Of a stretch of 56,192 nt of DNA, positions 49,636 to 56,192 are shown piece after piece. The stretch is from Planctomycetota bacterium (GTDB taxonomy: Bacteria; Planctomycetota; UBA1135). How positions within the stretch are numbered: the first letter of the stretch is position 1; the number at the start of each line of letters is the position of its first letter. The notes below the pieces were generated by a model. That model was not told the origin of the DNA, searched no databases, and saw nothing but the letters and a program-made list of their open reading frames with translations. Both the position numbers and the translations under genes were made by a program. The stretch lies in NCBI GenBank assembly GCA_024275135.1, contig JAJRZS010000001.1, forward strand, positions 1 through 56,192, in the 5' to 3' direction.

Positions 49636-50412
49636 CTACAATCCTCGCTCCTTTTTGATGTGCGACCATGCATCATTGATGGCGGCCATTTTTTCGGTAG
49701 CAAACTCAAGAAAATCTTCGGGTAGCCCCTTAGCCTGCAAGGTGTCCGGATGATATTCGCGCACCAATTTGCGATGGGCACGGCGCACTTCTTCATCGCT
49801 GGCGTTAGCGGAAACACCCAAAACTTCGTAGGGAGAAACTTGCGGTTCTCCATGGGCGGCGGCAAAGGCCGCTTTACAGGATTGGTATTCCGCTTGGTCT
49901 AAACCAAAATCCCAAGCAATCTTCTGGATGAGTTGTTCCTCCGCAGGATGCAAATGACCATCGGCCAGGGCCACGGCTAATAGAATGCTGACAATGTCAC
50001 GCAGGCGTTGAGGTTGGGCGCGAAAGATACTGCGAATTTGCTTGGTAAATTCACCAATTGGGGTTTGGCTATCTCTGGCTTGATTGAAAACCTTGGCGGC
50101 AATTTGGCGATCCTCCGACGACAGCCCTAAGGACTGACTTAAGAAAGCATCGAAGGTTTGGATTTCGTCCTTAGTCACCCGACCGTCCGCCTTCGCCACT
50201 TTTGCCGCCAAACTAGTCAGTGCAAGAGCAAACACCAGCTGTAAATCTTGAGCACTTTGAGGCATGGTGCGGGTTTGGCCATGCATGCGCCCTCCAAAAC
50301 TCTGCGTATCTCGGCTGAGGTTGGAGCCTAAAGCCCCACCCAAAACCATGCCAAGGGGGCCGCCAACCAAAAACCCCAACGTCCCTCCGACCAAGGTGCC
50401 AAAAATTCCCAT
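49636..50412 (-). CDS. DjlA-like TerB - DnaJ co-chaperone
   Basis: The protein has 258 residues. A Gly-rich hydrophobic N-terminus (MGIFGTLVGGTLGFLVGGPLGMVLGGALG) resembles the glycine-zipper or membrane-anchor part of DjlA. A TerB-like helical domain (about 60-170) contains VFALALTSLAAKVAKADGRVTKDEIQTFDAFLSQ and LLAVALADGHLHPAEEQLIQKIAWDFGL. The C-terminal J domain (about 190-255) reads SPYEVLGVSANASDEEVRRAHRKLVREYHPDTLQAKGLPEDF, with the HPD tripeptide needed to stimulate DnaK ATPase. It is expected to be an inner-membrane-tethered DnaK co-chaperone. It is convergent with the SBBP gene (18 bases between stops). Confidence 0.92.
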   Translation of the reverse strand: MGIFGTLVGGTLGFLVGGPLGMVLGGALGSNLSRDTQSFGGRMHGQTRTMPQSAQDLQLVFALALTSLAAKVAKADGRVTKDEIQTFDAFLSQSLGLSSEDRQIAAKVFNQARDSQTPIGEFTKQIRSIFRAQPQRLRDIVSILLAVALADGHLHPAEEQLIQKIAWDFGLDQAEYQSCKAAFAAAHGEPQVSPYEVLGVSANASDEEVRRAHRKLVREYHPDTLQAKGLPEDFLEFATEKMAAINDAWSHIKKERGL

Positions 50413-50575
50413 GGCGGGATTTTAGCGGTGCTTCTCTGGCCCTGTTTTTGCACCAAAGAAAACTCTTCAGCAAAACGCTTTGCAAACCAGGAATTTCGCT
50501 TTGGGCGGATGGTTTTCGCTCCTCTCTGCTTGTGGTGCATTTTGTAAAATTTTATTTTTTCTTAACCATCTTTCT

Positions 50576-50588
50576 GTAAATGGTTTAC
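50576..50588. promoter_or_regulatory. Perfect GTAAA-TGG-TTTAC palindrome upstream of the porin gene
   Basis: A 13-bp perfect palindrome with 5-bp arms lies 65 bases before the porin ATG in the 241-base region between djlA-like and porin genes. It sits just after an AT-rich tract. Its GTAAA/TTTAC arms equal the outer arms of the near-palindrome at 48126-48149, though the spacing differs. It may be an operator for the porin-kinase operon; chance occurrence is possible. Nothing else could be supported in this intergenic region. Confidence 0.35.
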
Positions 50589-50653
50589 ATGATTCTCACT
50601 ATTTCAGTCCGACTCCTGCAAATGCCGATAAACAGACGCACATCCAACTTGTC

Positions 50654-51754
50654 ATGAACGCCCTGCACCCTTTAATTGCCGTTGGACTCTTGGCCCTGCC
50701 TTCACCCGCACAAGAGCCCACCCCTCCAAAGACGGATACAACCCTGGTGGATTCCATCCTGGGCGAGCTGGGAGAGTTGGAGGCTCCCGTGGAATATGGC
50801 AGCCAAGATTCTTTCATTGGCATCCATGGATTTTTTGACTTGGTGTACCGTAACGGGGAAAACCAAAACGCGGGTTTTGATTTGCACCACGCAAATCTAC
50901 TCCTCGATGTGGCCGTGAGCCAGGACGCAGACGCGCGCATCGAATTCGAATGGGAACATGGTGGGAATGCTGTGGAAACCGACCAAATTTATTTGGATTA
51001 CCACCCATTCGCCAACAACACATCCTTCCTTATGGGGCGGTTTTACACACCCTTTGGTGTGGAGCGCAGGGTTTGGTATCCACCGGTAAGTAAAACCGTC
51101 ACCCGCCCCCTGGTCTTTCGCGAAGTGGTGCCCGGCAACTGGTATGAAACCGGCGCCATGGTGGTGTGGAAAGATCAGGATAAAGATCCCATGTTTCAAG
51201 TTGAGGCCGCACTTACGAATGGCTTGGGTGCCAGCCTTGATACCAACCCCCGCACTGCCCGCCAATCTACCGACAACAACCAAGGACTCATGTTTTCCGG
51301 ACGGGCTGGAATGGAAATCGACGCCGTCGGTGGCGGATTTTCTTGGGCCAGTGGAAATTATGATGGAGACGACCAAAATGCTTTCCGTTATTTAGGCGTG
51401 GATGTAGGCATTGAATTGGAGGTGGCCAGCCTGAATGCCGAATGGGTTTCAAGCACGGTAGATACGCCTCTCGCGCCTGGAGGCTCCTTTGACCGCGACG
51501 GCTGGTATGTGCAGGTGTATTGCCCTGTTCTGAAAGAGGAGCAAGAGTTTGGCTTGTTCACCCGCTTCGATCGCGTCGACCCAGACAGCAGGGTAGCTGA
51601 CGCCAATGACCGCAATGCCACATCTTTGGGCTTGCGCTGGGTGCCATCCTCCCAAGTCACGTTCAAGATGGAGTACCAAAAGGTGAATCCCACAGCCCAG
51701 GGTAATTGGCCTGGTCAAGACTTGTTTGCCCTTCAGGTTGTCTTGGATTTCTAA
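50654..51754 (+). CDS. Outer-membrane porin (OprO/OprP-like beta-barrel)
   Basis: The protein has 366 residues from ATG 50654, which opens a short signal peptide (MNALHPLIAVGLLALPSPAQ). The open frame upstream is AT-rich and not protein-like. The barrel has alternating amphipathic strands (IEFEWEHGGNAVETDQIYLDYHPFANNTSFLMGRFYTPFGVERR, MEYQKVNPTAQGN) and ends LFALQVVLDF; the terminal Phe is the BAM recognition signal. LMGRFYTPFG and GLRWVPSSQVTFKMEYQ recall OprO/OprP-type phosphate-selective porins, but I cannot assign a substrate. It is followed 1 base after the stop by a periplasmic protein gene and then a hybrid kinase gene, so it probably belongs to one operon. Confidence 0.87.
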   Translation: MNALHPLIAVGLLALPSPAQEPTPPKTDTTLVDSILGELGELEAPVEYGSQDSFIGIHGFFDLVYRNGENQNAGFDLHHANLLLDVAVSQDADARIEFEWEHGGNAVETDQIYLDYHPFANNTSFLMGRFYTPFGVERRVWYPPVSKTVTRPLVFREVVPGNWYETGAMVVWKDQDKDPMFQVEAALTNGLGASLDTNPRTARQSTDNNQGLMFSGRAGMEIDAVGGGFSWASGNYDGDDQNAFRYLGVDVGIELEVASLNAEWVSSTVDTPLAPGGSFDRDGWYVQVYCPVLKEEQEFGLFTRFDRVDPDSRVADANDRNATSLGLRWVPSSQVTFKMEYQKVNPTAQGNWPGQDLFALQVVLDF

Positions 51755-51755
51755 A

Positions 51756-52376
51756 ATGCTGCGTATCCTTCTCGCTGTCCTCATTTTTCAAGCTGCCGTG
51801 CTTGCGCAAGCTCCAGCAGTGGAAACGGTGAGGGGGAAGCTACGTCCATCTTTGGTGGTCATCAGCAAGCGTGTGCTTGGCTATGCCGCAGAAGGTGATT
51901 ATGCACGCGCAAACAAAGCAGCGCAGTACCTCGATCCGCTTGTTGTTGAATTAGAAAAACGCTGGAAAGATCGCTTTGTTGTTCGCCAACTTCTTCGTGA
52001 GTCATTAAAAAACCAAGATTTGTCCGGGGTTCACGATTCTCTCCGCAACCTGGTGCTGGCAGATTTTCACGATTTACTTTCCAACCTTACCAAGCAGCAG
52101 GGAGAGGAAGGGCCTTCTCCACGCACTCGGCTCTTGATGGCCCAACAAGATCTCAAGTTTTTGCAAGCAGGGCTTCCCAAGGACAAGCAAGGCCAGCGGT
52201 TGCGTTTGGCCCTAGACAAACTGTTCCATGCCCTCATTCAAACTGTCCCGCATAAAGCCGAATATGGCAAAGCTGAAGCAACTTGGATGGAAAAAGCGGA
52301 TTCTTTAGGGCAAAAAATCCTCACCCTCATTCATGAAACCGAGGCCAAGCCTGAAAGCGCGGGGGTTTCCCCATGA
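51756..52376 (+). CDS. Periplasmic protein of unknown function in porin-kinase operon
   Basis: The protein has 206 residues from ATG 51756, one base after the porin stop, opening a signal peptide ([18 protein letters not shown]). The mature protein is entirely helical and charged ([63 protein letters not shown]), with no motif I recognise. Its stop overlaps the start of the hybrid kinase (ATGA at 52373-52376). A role as a periplasmic ligand-binding or signalling adaptor for the kinase is plausible from this coupling only. Confidence 0.65.
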   Translation: MLRILLAVLIFQAAVLAQAPAVETVRGKLRPSLVVISKRVLGYAAEGDYARANKAAQYLDPLVVELEKRWKDRFVVRQLLRESLKNQDLSGVHDSLRNLVLADFHDLLSNLTKQQGEEGPSPRTRLLMAQQDLKFLQAGLPKDKQGQRLRLALDKLFHALIQTVPHKAEYGKAEATWMEKADSLGQKILTLIHETEAKPESAGVSP

Positions 52377-54634
52377 GAAAATGGCTACCGAATAGTATTG
52401 GCGTGCACTTTGCAGTCTCCTCGATGGTGCTCTTGTTGATGGCGGGGCTGCCCTTGGCGTATTATTCCACAAAAAATATCAAAACCCGCAACAGAACGGC
52501 TTTAGCAGAAAAAGGTGCCGCTATTTTGGAATACCTGGATTGGACTTTGCAATTCGATTTGGAGTTGGAAGATGGCCGCCGCATCCAAGAACAACTGGAT
52601 TCGATGGCCCACTTGCCGGAAGCTTTACAACTCTCCGTACGCACACCCAATGGTGAGCTGCTGGCCAGCTGGCGTGGTGATAAGAAACTCAGCAATATAA
52701 ATGCCCTGAGACAATCGCATATAGTCGTTGATGGGAATGGAAATTTCCTCGGCACAATTGAATTAGAATTGAGCACCGATTTTCTAACCGCTGCAGAATC
52801 CAAAACGGTGCACTCCATGATGTATATGGCAGGCATCCTGTTGGGCATCATAGCGCTGGTCAGCGCCCTGCTTGGATCTCGAGTAAGCCGACGCCTGCAA
52901 AGGCTTGCAGCAGCCTCCGAAGCCCTGTCCCAAGGTAAGCTTGATGCACGCGCAGACGAGCGCGGCCATGATGAAACCAGCCAATTGGCCGCTGCCTTCA
53001 ACCGTATGGCAGAGCGGATTTCCAGGCGCGAAGCCCAGCTGAAAGATGCTCGCGAAGAAGCCTTGAGTCATGCGGCCAAGGCCAAAGCTGCCGAAGAAGC
53101 GAAAGGAAGGTTTTTAGCAACGATGAGTCACGAGATTCGCACACCTATGAATGGTTTGTTGGGAATGGCAGATTTGTTATTGGAAACTCCATTGAACGGA
53201 GAGCAACGAGATTTAGCAAGCACTCTGAGGAACTCGGGAGATTCTCTGCTCACCATTTTGAATGACATTTTGGATTACTCCAAAATCAAGGCCGGGAAAG
53301 TAGATTTTGAAGCGATCGATTTTGACATCGATGATCTTGTGGAGGATACCGTCGATCTATTCGCCTCAAAAAGTTTGGAGCAAGGCATCCAATTGCGTTC
53401 CAGCGTTGAAGACAAAATGCCCAATACCTATGTTGGTGATCCAGGCCGCTTACGTCAGGTATTAGCCAATTTAATCGGCAATGCAGTAAAATTTACCGCA
53501 GAAGGATATGTGCACACTCGGGTATGTTGTCTTCGCCAAGAAAAAGATAACGATTTGTTGCGTTTTGAGGTAGAAGATACGGGAAAAGGAATTTCTGAAC
53601 AAGAAAAAGCCAAACTTTTCCGCCCCTTCGAGCAAACAGAAGCTTCTACTTCCCGCAAATATGGAGGCACGGGGCTTGGGCTTTCTATTTGCAAGGAGTT
53701 TGTGCAACTGATGGGAGGAGAAATTGGAGTGGAAAGTGCTCCAGGTAAGGGAAGCACCTTTTGGTTTCAAGTACCGCTTCCTCGTGCGGAAAAGCAGCGG
53801 CCTGTTCCCGATTTGGGAATGGAAAGCCAACATGTATTACTAGTTTGTTCAGCACAAAAAAATTGTGGACTGGGTCCAGATAAATTGCACCGCCGAGCGA
53901 TTTCCTTCGAGCATTGCAATCGGATCGCCGATGCTTTGCAGATGCTGCAACAAAGCAAAAAGTCACAAAAACCATTTACCGCAATCTTGCTTGGTTATCG
54001 GTTGCTGGGTGGTGACGAAGCTGGGGTTGTGGAGGTTTTCCGTCAAACCGCTCCCCAGCTTCCCTTAATCTTGTTGAATGGCGACCTCAGCAAAAAACAA
54101 AAAGAACGGAGCCATTGGAACGCAGTCCTCAACTTTCCCCTGCATTCGCGCAAGATCGTTGGCGCTCTTCGTGCCGGACTTGACGGGAATGCCAACCGTA
54201 GCCAGCCAAGCATAATGACTGCAGCAGCAGAGGATCTGCCATCCTTGGATATCTTGGTGGTGGACGACAACGAAGTCAATCGTATGGTGGCAAAGCGGAT
54301 GCTGGAAAAAATGGGGTGTAGGGTAACCACCGCCATGGACGGAAAAGAAGGAGTGGAAGCGGTGGCGAGCGGTGCCTTCGACCTGGTGTTCATGGATATT
54401 CAAATGCCGGTCATGGATGGGTTGGAAGCCGTCCAGGCCATCCGCCAGATGCCAAACGACAAAGCCAAAACCTTGGTTTATATGCTGTCTGCGAATGCGG
54501 GCAATGACGTGTTTCAGGAAGCGGAAACGGCCGGTGCCGATGGCTTTTTGACCAAACCTTTTAAGGTGGATGCATTGGTGGAGGTTTTGCGCACCGCGGC
54601 AGGCCAAATCCTTTCTTGCAGAGAGAAAAGTTGA
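52373..54634 (+). CDS. Hybrid sensor histidine kinase with pseudo-receiver and receiver domain
   Basis: The protein has 753 residues. TM1 (about 9-29) and TM2 (about 146-166) flank a periplasmic sensor domain (about 30-145). A HAMP linker ([20 protein letters not shown]) and HisKA follow, with His 253 in [15 protein letters not shown], then HATPase_c (N box [51 protein letters not shown]). A receiver-like domain (about 485-615) lacks a phosphoacceptor Asp ([12 protein letters not shown]), so it is a pseudo-receiver. A true receiver at the C-terminus has [19 protein letters not shown], Asp 675 in [11 protein letters not shown] and [11 protein letters not shown]. There is no HPt domain, so phosphorelay partners lie elsewhere. 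It is co-translated with the periplasmic protein gene (4-base overlap). Confidence 0.92.
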   Translation: MRKWLPNSIGVHFAVSSMVLLLMAGLPLAYYSTKNIKTRNRTALAEKGAAILEYLDWTLQFDLELEDGRRIQEQLDSMAHLPEALQLSVRTPNGELLASWRGDKKLSNINALRQSHIVVDGNGNFLGTIELELSTDFLTAAESKTVHSMMYMAGILLGIIALVSALLGSRVSRRLQRLAAASEALSQGKLDARADERGHDETSQLAAAFNRMAERISRREAQLKDAREEALSHAAKAKAAEEAKGRFLATMSHEIRTPMNGLLGMADLLLETPLNGEQRDLASTLRNSGDSLLTILNDILDYSKIKAGKVDFEAIDFDIDDLVEDTVDLFASKSLEQGIQLRSSVEDKMPNTYVGDPGRLRQVLANLIGNAVKFTAEGYVHTRVCCLRQEKDNDLLRFEVEDTGKGISEQEKAKLFRPFEQTEASTSRKYGGTGLGLSICKEFVQLMGGEIGVESAPGKGSTFWFQVPLPRAEKQRPVPDLGMESQHVLLVCSAQKNCGLGPDKLHRRAISFEHCNRIADALQMLQQSKKSQKPFTAILLGYRLLGGDEAGVVEVFRQTAPQLPLILLNGDLSKKQKERSHWNAVLNFPLHSRKIVGALRAGLDGNANRSQPSIMTAAAEDLPSLDILVVDDNEVNRMVAKRMLEKMGCRVTTAMDGKEGVEAVASGAFDLVFMDIQMPVMDGLEAVQAIRQMPNDKAKTLVYMLSANAGNDVFQEAETAGADGFLTKPFKVDALVEVLRTAAGQILSCREKS

Positions 54635-54724
54635 ACGGAATAAAGTTGTAACTCCTGCAACAGACCTCGTCCTCTTTATGCCCACCATCTCGGTGTGGCG
54701 GTAAACACCAACCAAGGAGTCTTC

Positions 54725-55000
54725 ATGAGGTCTTCTCGTCTTTTTCTTCCCATCCTTTCCTTGTTCGCTGCGGCCCTTCTCTGGCATCCAGGACTTTCCG
54801 CCCGGCCTTTCAGCCAAGAAGAAGCCGCTACCGAAGACGGCTCCAACAATTACGTTATTCTAAAATTGGTAGAAATCAGCCAGGATTCAAAAACTGGATG
54901 CTCCACGATTTCCTGCACAGATGGCGGCAATAGTTGCGCTTACGATCCTGTTACCGGAAAGATTTTTCCTTGGGCTCCCCCCAAAACCAAACACCCCTAA
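54725..55000 (+). CDS. Small secreted protein of unknown function
   Basis: The protein has 91 residues from ATG 54725, which has a good Shine-Dalgarno (AAGGAG, 6 bases upstream), unusual in this window. The signal peptide is SSRLFLPILSLFAAALLWHPGLSA. The mature part has a helical or extended NNYVILKLVEISQDS followed by a Cys cluster (GCSTISCTDGGNSCAYDPVTGKIFPWAPP). The three cysteines and no further domain suggest a small disulfide-bonded or metal-binding secreted peptide. It lies 9 bases before the next secreted-protein gene, so it is probably co-transcribed with it. I recognise no family. Confidence 0.6.
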   Translation: MRSSRLFLPILSLFAAALLWHPGLSARPFSQEEAATEDGSNNYVILKLVEISQDSKTGCSTISCTDGGNSCAYDPVTGKIFPWAPPKTKHP

Positions 55001-55009
55001 ATTGATCCT

Positions 55010-56192
55010 TTGAAAAAGTTCGCTCCCCTTCTACTTATTTTTACCGGCTTGAGCTTGCTTGTTTTCTTCTTTAATCGGGATTCCATCCCGTCCAAGCAAG
55101 CTCCGTCGGCACCCCCTGATTTTTCCGAGCAATCTTCTCCCAGCGCATCTTCCAAGCCGGAAGCCACGCTTTCCCGGACTCCCCAACCGCCGCCAACTAA
55201 TCAGCTATTTCAAGCCGATGAAGCTTCTATTTGTGGGGTGGTTGTGGATGAAGAGGGCACCCCACTCTCTCAGGCTGATTGCCAACTTTTTCGAAGTTCG
55301 GCGCCATCGGGTTTTGAAGTGCTCTCCACTTTGCCTAAAAATCCTACCAAGCAAACCCTGACCGATGGACAAGGTTATTTTTGCTTTCCCGCAGAACCTG
55401 GTTGGTGGAAGGTTGTGGTGCAAGCAAAAGGACAAAGCCCATGGCAGCGGGATTCTTGCGAACCAGGAGATTTTTTGTGGATTACCTGCTCCCAGTCACA
55501 CAGCCTCTCTATCAAGGTTGCCGACATTAATCGCCGCCCCATTGAAGGTGCAACTATTTCCTTTTTGAAAACCTCCCATGGAAATCCACAAAGCCTTCTA
55601 CCCGTTCAAACCACCAATAATCTGGGCATTGCTCAATACAACTTGCTTCCCCCCAAGCCCTGGGTGATCGCAGTAAGCCATCCTCACTACCGCACGGAGT
55701 ACCAAGATACGGAAGTATCGGCTGAAGAAACCACCATCCTATTGAAACCAGGGATACAAATTGCAGGTCAAGTATTTGTCGGCGAAGAGGATCCTGCTCC
55801 TCCCTTTGTCACCATTGATTTCAACAGCCTAGAGGGGTCTGGTTCCAACCACAGCATTTCCTGTAATGCACAAGGACGTTTTGAATCAAAAGTGTCCTTC
55901 CGTCCCAACCTCATGGTCGAGGTCGTCGCACATGCCGCTGGTTTTGGTGAAATTACAAAAACCGTGGTTCTGCCTGAACTGGAAGATTCTCCCAACCACC
56001 GCGTAGAAATTGAATTTCATTTTTCTGAAGGCGAGCGCATCGCTTGGGGAAAAGTTGTCGACCAACATGGCGCCCCAGTAGATAAGGTTCATGTGCTCAA
56101 AATGCCAATTCTGTCTTTGCCTGCAGATAGCCAGAGCTCGGCATCCTTTTCGTTTGTGGCCAAGGCCCGTCCAGCCACAGAAACCAATGCTC
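55010..56192 (+). CDS. Exported protein with carboxypeptidase-regulatory-like repeats (3' end outside window)
   Basis: This open frame runs off the right end; TTG 55010 is the likely start and at least 394 codons are seen. It has a signal-anchor type N-terminus (KKFAPLLLIFTGLSLLVFFFNRD), a Ser/Pro/Lys linker and then repeated beta-sandwich blocks of CarboxypepD_reg/Cna-B character: CGVVVDEEGTPLSQADCQLF, TLTDGQGYFCFPAEPGWWKVVVQAKG, IKVADINRRPIEGATISFL, IAQYNLLPPKPWVIAVSHPHYR, WGKVVDQHGAPVDKVHV. These repeats occur in surface and TonB-related proteins; the missing C-terminus prevents a firm assignment. Because it lacks a stop in the window it is easily missed by simple ORF calling. Confidence 0.75.
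   Translation, partial: MKKFAPLLLIFTGLSLLVFFFNRDSIPSKQAPSAPPDFSEQSSPSASSKPEATLSRTPQPPPTNQLFQADEASICGVVVDEEGTPLSQADCQLFRSSAPSGFEVLSTLPKNPTKQTLTDGQGYFCFPAEPGWWKVVVQAKGQSPWQRDSCEPGDFLWITCSQSHSLSIKVADINRRPIEGATISFLKTSHGNPQSLLPVQTTNNLGIAQYNLLPPKPWVIAVSHPHYRTEYQDTEVSAEETTILLKPGIQIAGQVFVGEEDPAPPFVTIDFNSLEGSGSNHSISCNAQGRFESKVSFRPNLMVEVVAHAAGFGEITKTVVLPELEDSPNHRVEIEFHFSEGERIAWGKVVDQHGAPVDKVHVLKMPILSLPADSQSSASFSFVAKARPATETNA

Overview
The window is about 56 kb of bacterial DNA of moderate GC content, with dense coding on both strands. The secreted proteome is rich in FG-GAP, BNR and SBBP beta-propellers. It also holds di-haem cytochrome c peroxidases, a CRTAC1/ASPIC-UnbV protein, DUF1080 domains, lipoproteins and a C-terminal F-ending porin. 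Few genes have a strong Shine-Dalgarno sequence. This combination suggests an environmental Gram-negative-type member of the Planctomycetota or a relative; that is inference, as there is no rRNA here. No insertion sequence, prophage, CRISPR array or plasmid function was seen.

Layout. 1-12.2 kb: a decayed amidohydrolase pseudogene, an FG-GAP protein, a tRNA-Gly(CCC), a propeller lipoprotein, a methyltransferase, a BNR-propeller lipoprotein and two tandem di-haem peroxidases. 12.2-16.8 kb: a TLC-domain membrane protein, a long CRTAC1-thioredoxin protein interrupted by one in-frame UGA, and rpsD. 17-25.4 kb (minus strand): pcrA-pgpA-PP2C-mazG as an overlapping operon, an ECF-like sigma factor with its partner, a TPR protein and XdhC. 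25.5-30.1 kb: an RRM protein, a frameshifted TraB-like gene, a patatin, a cobalamin adenosyltransferase, a peroxiredoxin whose peroxidatic Cys codon is UGA, and a purine nucleoside phosphorylase. 30.2-33.9 kb: DUF4097, ZIP, an SO_0444-type metal permease and a double DUF1080 protein. 34-47.5 kb: two divergent polysaccharide operons (phosphodiesterase, GH39-like, O-antigen ligase, Wzz, M16 peptidase, RecQ leftward; Wza, Wzz and two small membrane proteins rightward). 47.5-56.2 kb: a winged-helix regulator, an SBBP protein, a DjlA-like protein, a porin/periplasmic protein/hybrid kinase operon, and two secreted proteins at the right edge.

Main discovery. The peroxiredoxin (UGA at 29070-29072) sits exactly at the FVCP active-site Cys, so the organism very likely decodes UGA as selenocysteine. 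This supports reading the in-frame UGA at 14725-14727 of the CRTAC1-thioredoxin gene as selenocysteine too. A SECIS-like hairpin begins at that UGA, and the reading frame on both sides is one protein of 1034 residues. A second point is a shared C-terminal module of about 90-120 residues on four otherwise unrelated secreted proteins in the first 12 kb, which looks like an unnamed sorting or surface-association domain.
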